Shown here: positions 40,511 to 49,987 of the stretch, one piece after another
How positions within the stretch are numbered: the first letter of the stretch is position 1
Layout: every line of letters starts with the position of its first letter
Translations under genes and position numbers: made by a program
Notes under the pieces: model-generated
Told to the model about the DNA's origin: nothing
The model's input: only the letters and a program-made list of their open reading frames with translations
Databases searched by the model: none
DNA from: Rhizobium leguminosarum
GTDB taxonomy: Bacteria > Pseudomonadota > Alphaproteobacteria > Rhizobiales > Rhizobiaceae
Assembly: GCF_017876795.1 (NCBI RefSeq)
Contig: NZ_JAGIOR010000001.1
Span: forward strand, 3,374,501-3,438,500
Length of the DNA stretch: 64,000 nt
Direction: 5' to 3'

Positions 40511-41446
40511 ATGAGCCTCGCGACAAATATGAGCCTGGAAGACACCTCACATCCCGGTGCACCAGGGCCCGGCGAACTGGTTCCGTCGCGCTACGCAGTG
40601 CAGATCGGCGAGATTGAGGTGCTGGTGATCAGCGATGGGGTACTGCCCCTCCCAACCACGATGTTGGCACACAACGCCGAGCCCGCGGTCCGTGAAGCCT
40701 GGCTGAACCACATGTTCCTGCCGCAAGACTCGCTGGATTGGCCGCTGAACGTGGTGGTGGCGCGCAGCGGCGGGCAGACCATACTTCTCGACGCCGGGCT
40801 GGGCCTGGACCCGGACTTGCACCTGCCGCGGGCCGGGCAATTGATCAGCCGACTGGGCGCGGCCGGCGTCGATCTTGCATCCGTAACCGACGTGGTGCTG
40901 ACCCACTTGCACATGGACCACATTGGCGGGCTTCTCGTCGATGGGGTGAAGGAGAAGCTGCGTCCCGACCTGCGGATCCACTTGGCGGCCGCCGAGGTCA
41001 AGTTCTGGGAGGCGCCCGATTTCTCCCAGACGCGCATGCCGCCGGGCTTCCCCGATGCGCTTCGGGCAACTGCCAAGCGGTTCGTGAATGAGTACCGCAG
41101 CCACCTCCGGCTGTACGATGACGAGTGCGAAGTGGCACCAGGCGTCGTCGCCCGCCGCACCGGCGGCCACACCCCCGGACACAGCGTGATCCGCCTGGCG
41201 TCTGGCGGCGACCGGCTGACATTTGCCGGCGACGCGGTGTTCGCGGTCGGCTTCGACCAACCGGACTGGCATAACGGCTTCGAGCATGACCCCGAGGAGG
41301 CGGCTCGCGTGCGGGTCGGTCTCCTGCGGGAGCTGGCGGCGACCGGCGAGTTGCTGGTGGCCACTCACCTGCCGTTCCCGTCCGTCTGCCATGTGGCGGT
41401 TGAGGGCGATGCCTTCCGCTGGGTGCCGGTCTTCTGGGACTACTGA
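40511..41446 (+). CDS. MBL-fold metallo-hydrolase
   Basis: 311 aa. Metallo-beta-lactamase superfamily: the metal motif is LTHLHMDHIGG (HxHxDH), followed by GGHTPGHS, then FAGDAVF and the final histidine in VATHLPFPS. No signal peptide. Of the AHL-lactonase-like or methyl-parathion-hydrolase-like group. AAGGAGA precedes ATG 40511. Possible quorum-quenching lactonase, but substrate cannot be assigned. Confidence 0.85.
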   Translation: MSLATNMSLEDTSHPGAPGPGELVPSRYAVQIGEIEVLVISDGVLPLPTTMLAHNAEPAVREAWLNHMFLPQDSLDWPLNVVVARSGGQTILLDAGLGLDPDLHLPRAGQLISRLGAAGVDLASVTDVVLTHLHMDHIGGLLVDGVKEKLRPDLRIHLAAAEVKFWEAPDFSQTRMPPGFPDALRATAKRFVNEYRSHLRLYDDECEVAPGVVARRTGGHTPGHSVIRLASGGDRLTFAGDAVFAVGFDQPDWHNGFEHDPEEAARVRVGLLRELAATGELLVATHLPFPSVCHVAVEGDAFRWVPVFWDY

Positions 41447-41468
41447 CCGCTATCGGATTAGGCCTGCA

Positions 41469-41590
41469 CTAAAGCGCGTCCCGCCTGTAGAGCGTTTCCG
41501 TCTTTCCTTGAAATGACGGAAACGCTCTTGCGATTTGTTTCGCATAACTCTGGAGGCTAAACCGCTACACAGTTTCGCTGGGATTGCGTA
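41469..41590. repeat. RIME-like repeat with a long hairpin
   Basis: Starts CTAAAGCGCGTC like the other RIME copies, then has a perfect 12-bp stem AGCGTTTCCGTC/GACGGAAACGCT (41491-41502 and 41515-41526) and ends ACCGCTACACAGTTTCGC-type sequence. It abuts the 5' end of the broken AEC gene. Confidence 0.55.
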
Positions 41591-42024
41591 AGGCAGATCC
41601 TGACCCGCCGATCCCCCGCGCACTGGAAGATTTTTCGGCCGATATCGTCAGCCTGCTCCTGCCGTTCTTTGGCCTGATCCTGATCGGTTATGCCGCCGCC
41701 AAGGCCACGAAGCAGCCGGCCGAAGCGCTGGGATGGCTGAACACCTTCATCATCTATGCCGCCCTGCCCGCTCTGTTCTTCAAGCTCGTCTCGCGCACGC
41801 CGATCGAGGAGCTGACGCGGGTCGATTTCATCGTCACCGATATCGCCGCGACCTATGCGGTGTTCATCCTGCTCTTTGCCATCGGCCGCGTGCTGCGCGG
41901 CAATTCGCTGGCCGATTGCACCATCCAGTCCTTTACCGGCGCCTATGGCAATATCGGCTATATCGGGTCGAGGTTGGCGCTGCTCGCGCTCGGCGACGGT
42001 GCTGCTGTGCCGGTGGCGCTGATC

Positions 42025-42032
42025 ATCTGTTT
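42025..42032. repeat. Left copy of an 8-bp direct repeat at the insertion junction
   Basis: ATCTGTTT, repeated at 45936-45943. Deleting the DNA between, with one copy, rejoins the AEC coding frame exactly (ICF-ENA). Consistent with a target-site duplication. Confidence 0.7.
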
Positions 42033-42349
42033 TCGTAAGCGGTGTGCCGTTTACACGACAAAGGTGTCGTGGGATGAGATGCCAACAATTGAAATGGTAT
42101 AGCGTAGGCCACTCAACCCATCCTCAAGGCGTCGATGAATGCCGCCAGTGCAGGGTTTGGACACCGAGGGCAAGGTCCGCTTCGCCGAGTTGCAGCCGAG
42201 ACAGATCGCATCCTCAAGCATGCGTCGAGACGGTGTACGGAGGATTATACCCACCGTCCGCAAGGGCCAACTGCGGTCAACCATTCGGGTCGGTCTATGA
42301 AAACAGCCAACTGTCGGCTGGAACGAGAAATTGTGGCGTCCATATCATG
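42033..42349. other. Left end of the 3.9-kb insertion, no gene seen
   Basis: About 315 bases. It begins TCGTAAGCGGTGTGCCG, reminiscent of IS66-family ends (GTAAGCG), but no matching right end was found. Frames on both strands are short and unconvincing. Probably remnant mobile DNA. Confidence 0.35.
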
Positions 42350-43762
42350 TCAGCTGACTATCTGAAGCGGTGGTGCCTTCCACGCGCCGCTCAATACCTC
42401 CGGCTTGGGCCAGTAAAGTCGCATGACCGCTAGGAACTGTCCCTCCGGCACCGGAAGCCAGTTTGCCTCCAAAGCATTGCCTGGCGAGTTGTGTTGAATG
42501 AGTAAAGTAGTGCCTCCATCTGCATCCTTCTGCAAAGACGGCAGCATCGGCGAGTTGATCAAGTAGCGATTGATCGGATTTCTTGAGAGCAAGCTTTCTG
42601 GCAGCTTGTAGATGGTAACTGACCAGAAGGCATTAACGGGCGGCAATTGTCCCGGCGGCATGCGGAGTATATAGCGGTGCGCCCCACTCGTCGGATGGCC
42701 GTCAGAGTCTGTGAAGTGGACGTGATAGAAAGCCTCTTCTTTCGAATTGCCGTAGATTCCTGTCACGGCAACCATAAAGCGACCCAGGTAGTTACCGTTG
42801 ACGAAATCGCGGCTGCCCGCCAAATTCTCGGCTGCAATCTTGCCTTCGCCGATGAGCCTTTTTTCCTCTGCCAATGCAGTCCAGGCCTCGGCTATTCCCT
42901 CCGACAAAGCGTTGTTCATCGCCGGTGAAAGTGATGCCGGATCAAAGTTTAAGCCTGCTCCGATGCCGATTTTGGCAAAACGTGCCATCAGTTCCTTCTC
43001 GCTTGGATGCGTGGGGCAGAACTGCAGCACGAAGTTTAGCTCGCGGAAAACCTCCAGCGAACTGCGCTCCTCCTTGGTAGAGAGCGGTTTCGGGAAATCG
43101 ATTGCAGGCGGTTGATCTGGCGCAGGTTTGCCTAGGAAATTCGATAGCGTTTGGACCTGGTAGCCCGCCTGTATCTTCTTGACGTTCTCGATGTCGCCGG
43201 GATCGAAAAGCTGCGTCCGGTAGATGAGGAAAGCAATTTGAGTCTCACAGCGGATGATGTCCTTGATTCCGGCAGGCTTCTCACCTTCCCAGTCGGGACC
43301 GGCTAGCAGATAGGCTGCCGCATTATTCCCAGTGGCTCGGCTTCCAACATAGGCAAAATTAAACGTGTACAGGTCGATGAATTGCAAGGAGTAATACCGA
43401 TCCTTCTCAACATCGGGAACCGAGATCACGAGCGGCTCGGCCCGAAGATCAGTGCCCAACATTGAATAGGGAGTGTCAGAATTCGGGGTCTGGATTGTGG
43501 TGTCGTCCGGGGTGTAGACACGAGCGGTGTTGTTGATTGTGTTCCACGCGGCCTTGTATTCGCTACCCGCCTTGTCAACGAAATACGAATAAAGGATGCG
43601 GTAGTTGTCGATCACCGGAAAGCCATAGATATAGGCCTCTTTCGCGATGGCCCGAGCTTCGCTCTCAACAATGGCCGAGCTGTTTGCACCCGCTGGGGTA
43701 AAGCCAGCAAACCCGATGGCCAGAACCAGGCCCTTCGTAAATTCGCGTTTCGTTAGGCGCAC
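42350..43762 (-). CDS. DUF1254/DUF1214 domain exported protein
   Basis: 470 aa with a GTG start preceded by GGGAGAG at 5 bases. The N-terminus RLTKREFTKGLVLAIGFAGFTPAGANS looks like a signal peptide. DUF1254 follows (AKEAYIYGFPVIDNYRILYSYF, then NTINNTARVYTPDDTTIQTPNSDTPYSMLG) and C-terminal DUF1214 (AFWSVTIYKLPESLLSRNPINRYLIN, ending PEVLSGAWKAPPLQIVS). Family function is unknown, with occasional links to transport or stress. The gene is cargo of the 3.9-kb insertion. Confidence 0.82.
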   Translation of the reverse strand: MRLTKREFTKGLVLAIGFAGFTPAGANSSAIVESEARAIAKEAYIYGFPVIDNYRILYSYFVDKAGSEYKAAWNTINNTARVYTPDDTTIQTPNSDTPYSMLGTDLRAEPLVISVPDVEKDRYYSLQFIDLYTFNFAYVGSRATGNNAAAYLLAGPDWEGEKPAGIKDIIRCETQIAFLIYRTQLFDPGDIENVKKIQAGYQVQTLSNFLGKPAPDQPPAIDFPKPLSTKEERSSLEVFRELNFVLQFCPTHPSEKELMARFAKIGIGAGLNFDPASLSPAMNNALSEGIAEAWTALAEEKRLIGEGKIAAENLAGSRDFVNGNYLGRFMVAVTGIYGNSKEEAFYHVHFTDSDGHPTSGAHRYILRMPPGQLPPVNAFWSVTIYKLPESLLSRNPINRYLINSPMLPSLQKDADGGTTLLIQHNSPGNALEANWLPVPEGQFLAVMRLYWPKPEVLSGAWKAPPLQIVS

Positions 43763-44086
43763 AGCGGCTCTCCCATAATGCGAATAGTCACCTGAGATCA
43801 TGCGCCGCGATTGCAGGGAAACAAGTACGTAACAGTTAATTGTGCCAAACTCCCGCATACTCTAGGAAGAAGCCTCAACTGGATCGTCAAACGGCCGGCA
43901 GATCGCAATCAACGCCGACCATCTCGGTCGCGCGTTTTGAAATGCGGTGTTGCGATCACACCTTAGGGCCTGAGACGGAACAAACGATTCGTTAGATCTT
44001 GGTAGATTACTTGGTGTAGAGATGAGCGATGCTGGACGGAGGTTAAACTTTCTGATTCAGTGGGCGAATGAATTTGAGCGACCTGG

Positions 44087-45334
44087 ATGATTGATATCGC
44101 GGCGATCAAAGCTCGCTTTGAGACGCTTGCGCCTTATCTCGATGAGCGGGCACGGCGTTTGTTGGCGGCAACCGAGGCTCGCGCGGCGGGCCGGGGTGGA
44201 GTGACGGCGGTTTCGGCGGCGACCGGCGTTGCGCGCAGTACGATCGGGCGCGGTCTTACGGAGTTGCGGACCGCAGATGCACGACTGGAACGCCGGGTTC
44301 GGCGGCCGGGCGGCGGCCGCAGGCCAAAGATCGAGACTGAGCCGGGCCTCTTGGCTGCACTTGAAGAATTGGTTCAATCGGCGATCCGTGGCGACCCTGA
44401 AGCAGCATTGTTGTGGGTGAGCAGAAGCCAGCGCCACCTTGCCGGCGCATTGGCACAACGCGGCTTTACGGCCAGCCAGAAGTTGGTTGGTCGGCTGCTG
44501 CGCAAGCTTGGCTTCAGCCTCCAGGCCAACAAGAAGACCTTGGAGGGGGCGTCTCATCCTGACCGCGACACCCAGTTCGAACACATCAACGAGAAGATCA
44601 AGCAGTTCCAGGCGGCCGGCCAGGCCGCCATTTCGGTCGACACAAAGAAAAAGGAGCTGGTTGGCGATTTCAAGAACGGCGGGCGTGAGCTGCGTCCCAA
44701 AGGCGGCCCCGAACCCGTGCGCGTTCACGACTTCAAGATACCCGAACTCGGCAAGGTCGCACCTTACGGCGTCTACGACATCACCAACAACTCGGGTTGG
44801 GTGAATGTCGGCATCGATCATGACACCGCCGCCTTTGCCGTAGAGAGCATTCGACGGTGGTGGAATGTCTTGGGAAAGAGCCGCTATCCTGGTTCAACCG
44901 GTCTACTCATTACCGCCGATTGCGGTGGCAGCAACGGGGCCCGTGTGCGACTGTGGAAGCGCGAGCTTCAATCATTCGCCAATGAAACTGGGTTAGCTAT
45001 CACGGTCGCTCACCACCCGCCGGGGACCAGCAAATGGAACCGCATAGAACACCGGCTATTTGCATTCATCACACAGAATTGGCGCGGCAAGCCCCTCGTC
45101 AGTCATGAGGTCATCGTTCAACTGATCGGGGCCACGACGACGGCCAACGGGCTCGACGTTCAATGTTGCCTCGACGAAAATGACTATCCCAAGGCCATCA
45201 AGATCACCGATGCTGAAATGAATGCAATCAATATTGATCGTGATCCCTTCCACGGTGAGTGGAACTACACGATTTCGCCCACCTCCGTTGTGTCCGATAG
45301 CGCTATCGCCGAGAGTGTTGCCGATGATCGATGA
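44087..45334 (+). CDS. ISAzo13 family transposase (copy 2)
   Basis: 415 aa, protein identical to copy 1 (the one base difference, C at 44395, is silent). DDE residues in ISVDTKKKE, ITADCGGSN and KWNRIEHRLF. Intact frame. Confidence 0.93.
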   Translation: MIDIAAIKARFETLAPYLDERARRLLAATEARAAGRGGVTAVSAATGVARSTIGRGLTELRTADARLERRVRRPGGGRRPKIETEPGLLAALEELVQSAIRGDPEAALLWVSRSQRHLAGALAQRGFTASQKLVGRLLRKLGFSLQANKKTLEGASHPDRDTQFEHINEKIKQFQAAGQAAISVDTKKKELVGDFKNGGRELRPKGGPEPVRVHDFKIPELGKVAPYGVYDITNNSGWVNVGIDHDTAAFAVESIRRWWNVLGKSRYPGSTGLLITADCGGSNGARVRLWKRELQSFANETGLAITVAHHPPGTSKWNRIEHRLFAFITQNWRGKPLVSHEVIVQLIGATTTANGLDVQCCLDENDYPKAIKITDAEMNAINIDRDPFHGEWNYTISPTSVVSDSAIAESVADDR

Positions 45335-45665
45335 TCCTGAGAAAACCGATCACCTTGTTCGTGAACTCGAGGCGTCACTTCCCCTCGAAACGAGGCTGTC
45401 TCAAACGCTTAAAATAACGCTGACCAAGCAATCCCCGGATCTCGAGATCCCCGATGGTTGCAACGTGACAAGCCTTTTCTACATGGGAGAAGAGGGCGGG
45501 ATTGTGTGCGCGTTGGACATCGGCGGACCGGAAACCAAAACCCCCTGCATCGTCTCCATCACGCATCTCATCTTTAACAAACGGATGCCGCCGTTCCGGC
45601 AAATCGACGCCTATCAACGGCACCGTATCAAGAAGCTCAAACAGCAAAACGGTCGCAACTACTGA
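45324..45665 (+). CDS. Accessory small gene of the ISAzo13 element (copy 2)
   Basis: 113 aa, identical to the protein at 30966-31307. ATG overlaps the transposase stop by 11 bases. Conserved in both copies; function unknown. Confidence 0.6.
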   Translation: MIDDPEKTDHLVRELEASLPLETRLSQTLKITLTKQSPDLEIPDGCNVTSLFYMGEEGGIVCALDIGGPETKTPCIVSITHLIFNKRMPPFRQIDAYQRHRIKKLKQQNGRNY

Positions 45666-45737
45666 CCTTCAATCCGGACATAAGCCAGACACCGGTTTGT
45701 CAAAATATGCAGTGCTTATATGGCGTCAGATCCTTAG

Positions 45738-45935
45738 CGTGATAATTCCAGGGGATGGCTACCCGGAGCGCAAGCACGAGGTCCATGTCGACGAGAGCGC
45801 CCTCGAAGGTGCCAAGGCATTGATCAAGTAAGCCCCAATCGCGAAGGGCCGAGCGGCCTCTGAACAGGCGGCTGGCGCTCCCGTGTGCGTCAATCCTGTC
45901 AAGTGTCTATTAAGGTCGAACGGGGGCAGGTTTAA
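45738..45935. other. Right end of the 3.9-kb insertion with a possible gene tail
   Basis: A frame at 45738-45831 reads VIIPGDGYPERKHEVHVDE and then ALEGAKALIK before TAA. It may be the C-terminus of a gene lost during the insertion. I do not recognise it. The remaining 100 bases show nothing. Confidence 0.3.
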
Positions 45936-45943
45936 ATCTGTTT
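45936..45943. repeat. Right copy of the 8-bp direct repeat
   Basis: ATCTGTTT, matching 42025-42032; the AEC reading frame resumes here. Confidence 0.7.
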
Positions 45944-46435
45944 CGAGAATGCGCTGCATTTCATCGTGGCGCCGGCGCTGATGGCGGCGGCGGGCGACGA
46001 CAAACGTTCGGCCGGGCGGCTTGCCGCCGATATCGCCCGAAAGGTGGCGCTGCACCCCTTCATCCTGTCGACGGCAGCGGGTTTTGCCGTGGCCGCCCTG
46101 CACCTCGACCAGGCGGCGGCGCCCTGCGCGCTATTTGCGATGGGCGTGACGCTGGCGCTGCGGCCGCTGAAGCGGTTCCAGTGGAAATCGGTTACATCGT
46201 GCCGGCGAAGCTGATCCTGCACCCGATCGTGGTTTTCCTGGCACTGACAGCGGTTGGCGGGTTCGAACCGGTGTGGATCCAGGCGGCCGTGCTGCTCGCC
46301 TCGCTGCCGACGGCGACCAACGTCTTCGTCATTGGCCAGCAATATGGCGTCTGGCAGGAGCGCGCCTCGGCGACGATCCTGATCACCACGGTGCTCTCGG
46401 TCGCCAGCGTTTCGCTCTGGCTGATCCTGATCCGC

Positions 46436-47647
46436 TCAGGCCTTCTTCCGCTTCAGCTTTTCCCGTAAGACATACGGAATATCGCGGAAGCCGCGGCCGG
46501 GCTCGATGCCTTCGCGCATGATGATGTTGCGCAGCGGCGGAATGGCCGAGAGGATATGCAGGCCGGCAGCCCGCAGCATCTGCACCGGCAGGAAATCCGA
46601 AAGCAGCGAGCGGTTGAGAAGATCGACGCTGGCGGTGCGCGTCATGATGTCGGCACGGCGCTTGCGGTCGGAGCTTTCGCCGGCATCGGCCGGCACCGGC
46701 AATTCCGCCCGGTCGCAAAGGATATCGGTCAGCGCCATGATATCGCGCAGGCTGAGGTTCAGCCCCTGCGCCCCGATCGGCGGGAAGACATGGGCGGCCT
46801 CGCCGATCAGCGCGATGCGCCCCTTGCCGAAACGATGGGCGATCATGCCCGAGAGAGGCCAGACCTGGACGCCCTCCTCCACACTTACCTTGCCGAGCAT
46901 GGACTGCATGCGTGCCTCGACGAGAAGCCCAAGTTCAGCCGGCGGCAATTCCATGCGGCTTGCGGCCTCAGCGGGTTCCTGCACCCAGACAAGGCTGGAG
47001 CGACCTTGCGGCAGCGGCACCTGGGTGAAGGGGCCGTGTTTGGTGTGAAATTCGGTCGAGATATTCTGGTGCGGCAGCGAATGGGCGAAATTCAGCACCA
47101 TCGCCGATTGCGGATAGGACCAGTTGCGCACGCCGATGCCAGCGGTCTCGCGCAGCTTCGAGCCGCGGCCGTCGGCGCCGACGGCAAAATCGGCTGACAG
47201 CGTCTCGCCGCCGGCAAGCGTGATCGACACGGCCTCGGTAGAGATTTCGATCGATTCGGCCATATCGGTGAAGCGGGTGACATTGCCCTCGGCGGCGACG
47301 GCTTTTTCGAGGATGTCGATCAGCGCCTTGTTGGGGAAATTATAGCCAAAGGCATCGAGGCCGACTTCGGCGGCGCGAAAGGTGGTCGTCGGTGCGCGCA
47401 GCAGCCGGTCGGTGCCGTCGACGATGCGCATGCTGGTCAGAGGCGTGGCTGCCGGACGCAGCTTTTCCCAGAGTGTCAGACGGTCGAGGAAGCGGATCGA
47501 CTGATCCATCAGCGCTGTCGTGCGCCTGTCTTCCTTTGCGGCAATGGGCGCTACCAGCGCCACACTGCGGCCGCCGCGGGCGAGCGCGATTGCGGCGATC
47601 ATGCCGGCGAGACCGCCACCGATCACCGCCACTTCGAATGTCTTCAT
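46436..47647 (-). CDS. UbiH/UbiF/VisC-family FAD-dependent hydroxylase
   Basis: 403 aa. ADP-binding motif AVIGGGLAGMIAAIALARGG at the N-terminus, DG-type motif in FAVGADGRGSKLRETAGI, and the second FAD motif RIALIGEAAHVFPPIGAQGLNLSLRD, where the usual GD is GE. Probably a ubiquinone-ring hydroxylase acting at the membrane. It overlaps the end of the broken AEC gene by 33 bases, converging. No partner Ubi genes adjacent. Confidence 0.87.
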   Translation of the reverse strand: MKTFEVAVIGGGLAGMIAAIALARGGRSVALVAPIAAKEDRRTTALMDQSIRFLDRLTLWEKLRPAATPLTSMRIVDGTDRLLRAPTTTFRAAEVGLDAFGYNFPNKALIDILEKAVAAEGNVTRFTDMAESIEISTEAVSITLAGGETLSADFAVGADGRGSKLRETAGIGVRNWSYPQSAMVLNFAHSLPHQNISTEFHTKHGPFTQVPLPQGRSSLVWVQEPAEAASRMELPPAELGLLVEARMQSMLGKVSVEEGVQVWPLSGMIAHRFGKGRIALIGEAAHVFPPIGAQGLNLSLRDIMALTDILCDRAELPVPADAGESSDRKRRADIMTRTASVDLLNRSLLSDFLPVQMLRAAGLHILSAIPPLRNIIMREGIEPGRGFRDIPYVLREKLKRKKA

Positions 47648-47664
47648 ACTACCGTCCGCTCATT

Positions 47665-47768
47665 ATAAAGCGCGTCGCGATCTTTCAGATCGCTATGCGC
47701 TTTAAGCCTTTCGTTTGCGCATGTCGTTATCGCAAAACCGCTGCACACTTTTGCGCGACATGCACTAG
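47665..47768. repeat. RIME-type intergenic repeat
   Basis: ATAAAGCGCGTCGCGATC to GCGACATGCACTAG, closely matching the copies at 12876 and 16080. Lies between the hydroxylase and the sulfite reductase operon. Confidence 0.7.
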
Positions 47769-47785
47769 AACGGCGGATCGGTCGC

Positions 47786-48298
47786 TTATGCGGCCGGCTT
47801 CGCCTGACGGCGCCAACTATAGCCCTTGCCGGCTTCGGCGTCACGCACCGCCGGCTGATAATGATGGGGAATGGCGGGAAGACGGTTTTCGGCCAGCCGC
47901 TTCAGCGCCGTGGCGTTGCTGACGGAAAAGCTGTCGATGCCGACGCGCAGCATCAGCGGCACCTGGTCGATCAGTACGTCGCCGACGGCGCGCAGCTCGT
48001 TGGTGTAGCCGAGACGCTGGCGCAGCAGCGAGGCATGGCTGAAGGCCCGCCCGTCGTTGAACGCCGGAAAGGCGACGGCGACGATTTCGAGGCGATAGAG
48101 ATAGGGCTCCAGCCGGCGCACATCGTCGGCCGGCTTGATCAGCACGCCGAGGCCGACATCGTTGCTTACGTCGGCCTTGGCGATCAGTTCGTCGAGGCTG
48201 AGCAGCGGCTTCTGCTCGGCGGTCGCCTTCACCTCGTCGGTCTCGATCACCCAGGGATCGTTTTCGACAAAACCGGTTTCTTTCCAGATCTTCGTCAT
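47786..48298 (-). CDS. DUF934 domain protein of the sulfite reductase operon
   Basis: 170 aa. DUF934 pattern: LLSLDELIAKA, DVGLGVLIKPADDVRRLEPYLYRLEIVAVAFPAFNDGRAFSHASLLRQRLGYTNELRAVGDVLIDQ. It always accompanies nitrite/sulfite reductase in rhizobia and is thought to help sulfite reduction. AAGGAGG lies 5 bases before ATG 48298. Starts 10 bases after cysI. Confidence 0.88.
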   Translation of the reverse strand: MTKIWKETGFVENDPWVIETDEVKATAEQKPLLSLDELIAKADVSNDVGLGVLIKPADDVRRLEPYLYRLEIVAVAFPAFNDGRAFSHASLLRQRLGYTNELRAVGDVLIDQVPLMLRVGIDSFSVSNATALKRLAENRLPAIPHHYQPAVRDAEAGKGYSWRRQAKPAA

Positions 48299-48308
48299 CA
48301 TCGCCTCC

Positions 48309-49979
48309 TTACGCCGCTTCGGCGGTTGCGCCGTAGAGCGCAGCCTTGAAAGGCTGGGGCCCGACGCGACGATAGGTGGCAAGGAAGATCTCCGACGGAT
48401 CGAGGCGCAGGCCGAGATAGGTGTCGACGATCGTTTCGATCGCGTCCGTCACCCGGTCGGGCTCGAAGCCGCGGCCGATGATTTCGCCGATCGACGTATG
48501 TTCGTCGCCGGAACCGCCGAGCGTGATCTGATAGAGTTCGGCGCCCTTCTTCTCGACACCGAGCAGGCCGATATGGCCGACATGGTGATGGCCGCAGGCA
48601 TTGATGCAGCCGGAGATCTTGATCTTCAGCTCACCGATCTCGGCCTGGCGTTCGGCATTGCCGAAGCGGCGGGAGATTTCCTGCGCCAGCGGAATGGAGC
48701 GCGCATTGGCGAGCGCGCAATAGTCCAGCCCCGGACAGGCAATGATATCGGTGATCAGGCCGGCATTGGCTTCGGCCAGATTGATGGCGACGAGGCCGCG
48801 ATAGACGGCTTCGAGATCGGCAAGCGCGACATGCGGCAGGATCAGGTTCTGCTCATGGCTGACGCGGATTTCGTCGAAGGCATATTCCTCGGCGAGATCG
48901 GCGATCGCATCCATCTGTGCGTCGGTGGCATCACCCGGAATACCGCCGATCGGCTTCAGCGAGATCGTCACCATGCCGTAATCGGGGTTCTTGTGCGGCT
49001 GCACGTTCTGCTGGACCCAGCGGGCGAAATCCGGATCGGCCTTCTTCCAGCGGGCGAGGTTTTCCCAGCCTTCGGCACGCTCGGCCAGATCAGGCAGCGC
49101 GAAATAGCTGGCGATCGCCTCGACGTCCTTTTCCGGCAGCTTCAGCTCGCTATCCTTCAGGGCGGCGAATTCGACTTCCACCTGGCGCGCCAGTTCCTCG
49201 GCGCCGGTTTCATGCACGAGGATCTTGATGCGGGCCTTGTACTTGTTGTCGCGGCGGCCGTGCAGATTGTACACACGCACGATCGCGGTGGTGTAGGAGA
49301 GCAGGTCTTCCTCGGGCAGGAAGTCGCGGATCAGCTTGGCGATCATCGGCGTGCGGCCCTGGCCACCACCGACATAGACGGCAAAACCGATCTCGCCCTT
49401 GTCGTTCTTCTTCAGGTGCAGGCCGATATCGTGGACCTGGATGGCGGCGCGGTCGCGGTCGGCGCCGGTGACGGCGATCTTGAACTTACGCGGCAGGAAG
49501 GAGAATTCCGGGTGGACCGACGACCACTGGCGCAGGATCTCGGCATAGGGACGCGGATCGGCGATCTCATCGGCGGCGGCACCGGCAAAATGATCGGCCG
49601 TCACGTTTCTGATACAGTTGCCCGAGGTCTGCAGGGCATGCATCTCGACGCTTGCGAGATCGGCGAGCGCATCGGGGATGTCCGACAGCTTCGGCCAGTT
49701 GAACTGCAGGTTCTGGCGCGTGGTGAAATGGCCATAGCCGCGGTCATAGGTGCGGGCGATACGGGCGAGCATGCGCAGCTGGCGGGCGCTCAGCGTGCCA
49801 TAGGGAATGGCGATGCGCAGCATATAGGCGTGGAGCTGCAGGTAGACGCCGTTCATCAGGCGCAGCGGCTTGAACGCATCCTCGGCAAGTTCGCCGGAAA
49901 GGCGGCGCTGAACCTGGTCGCGAAACTGCTCGACGCGCTCGCTGACAAAGGCATGGTCAAATTCGTCGTAACGGTACAT
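48309..49979 (-). CDS. cysI: Nitrite/sulfite reductase (sulfite reductase hemoprotein)
   Basis: 556 aa. Reduces sulfite to sulfide with siroheme and a 4Fe-4S cluster. Ferredoxin-like half-domains: RQNLQFNWPKL, QTSGNCIRNVTADHFAG. The cluster cysteines are in ACPGLDYCALANAR (C-x5-C) and ISGCINACGHHHVGHIG (C-x3-C). Located between DUF2849 and DUF934 genes and downstream of cysG, which makes its siroheme. One operon. Confidence 0.92.
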   Translation of the reverse strand: MYRYDEFDHAFVSERVEQFRDQVQRRLSGELAEDAFKPLRLMNGVYLQLHAYMLRIAIPYGTLSARQLRMLARIARTYDRGYGHFTTRQNLQFNWPKLSDIPDALADLASVEMHALQTSGNCIRNVTADHFAGAAADEIADPRPYAEILRQWSSVHPEFSFLPRKFKIAVTGADRDRAAIQVHDIGLHLKKNDKGEIGFAVYVGGGQGRTPMIAKLIRDFLPEEDLLSYTTAIVRVYNLHGRRDNKYKARIKILVHETGAEELARQVEVEFAALKDSELKLPEKDVEAIASYFALPDLAERAEGWENLARWKKADPDFARWVQQNVQPHKNPDYGMVTISLKPIGGIPGDATDAQMDAIADLAEEYAFDEIRVSHEQNLILPHVALADLEAVYRGLVAINLAEANAGLITDIIACPGLDYCALANARSIPLAQEISRRFGNAERQAEIGELKIKISGCINACGHHHVGHIGLLGVEKKGAELYQITLGGSGDEHTSIGEIIGRGFEPDRVTDAIETIVDTYLGLRLDPSEIFLATYRRVGPQPFKAALYGATAEAA

Positions 49980-49987
49980 CGTCTTCC

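Larger units (their letters stand above)
43967..45732 (+). mobile_element. ISAzo13-family insertion sequence, copy 2
   Basis: 1,766 bp, same length as copy 1 (29609-31374), same orientation, one difference noticed. Flanked by CTTAG at 43962-43966 and 45733-45737. It lies inside the 3.9-kb insertion, upstream of the DUF1254 gene. Confidence 0.85.
41600..46468 (+). pseudogene. AEC family transporter, broken by insertion and frameshift
   Basis: N-terminal part (to 42032): VSLLLPFFGLILIGYAAAKATKQPAEALGWLNTFIIYAALPALFFKLV, then SFTGAYGNIGYIGSRLALLALG, ending VALIICF. The C-terminal part resumes at about 45936 as ENALHFIVAPALMAAAG and continues to IRSGLLPLQLFP. Between them lies a 3.9-kb insertion flanked by 8-bp direct repeats ATCTGTTT. 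A second lesion near 46173 changes frame: restoring one G would give KRVPVEIGYIVPAKL. AEC proteins export auxin- or malonate-like anions. The original start is unclear; the repeat at 41469-41590 lies close to it. Confidence 0.85.

Noticed and set aside
42033..45943. IS66-family element carrying the DUF1254 gene
   Set aside because: The left end has GTAAGCG and the direct repeats are 8 bp, as in IS66, but there is no matching right end or IS66 genes.
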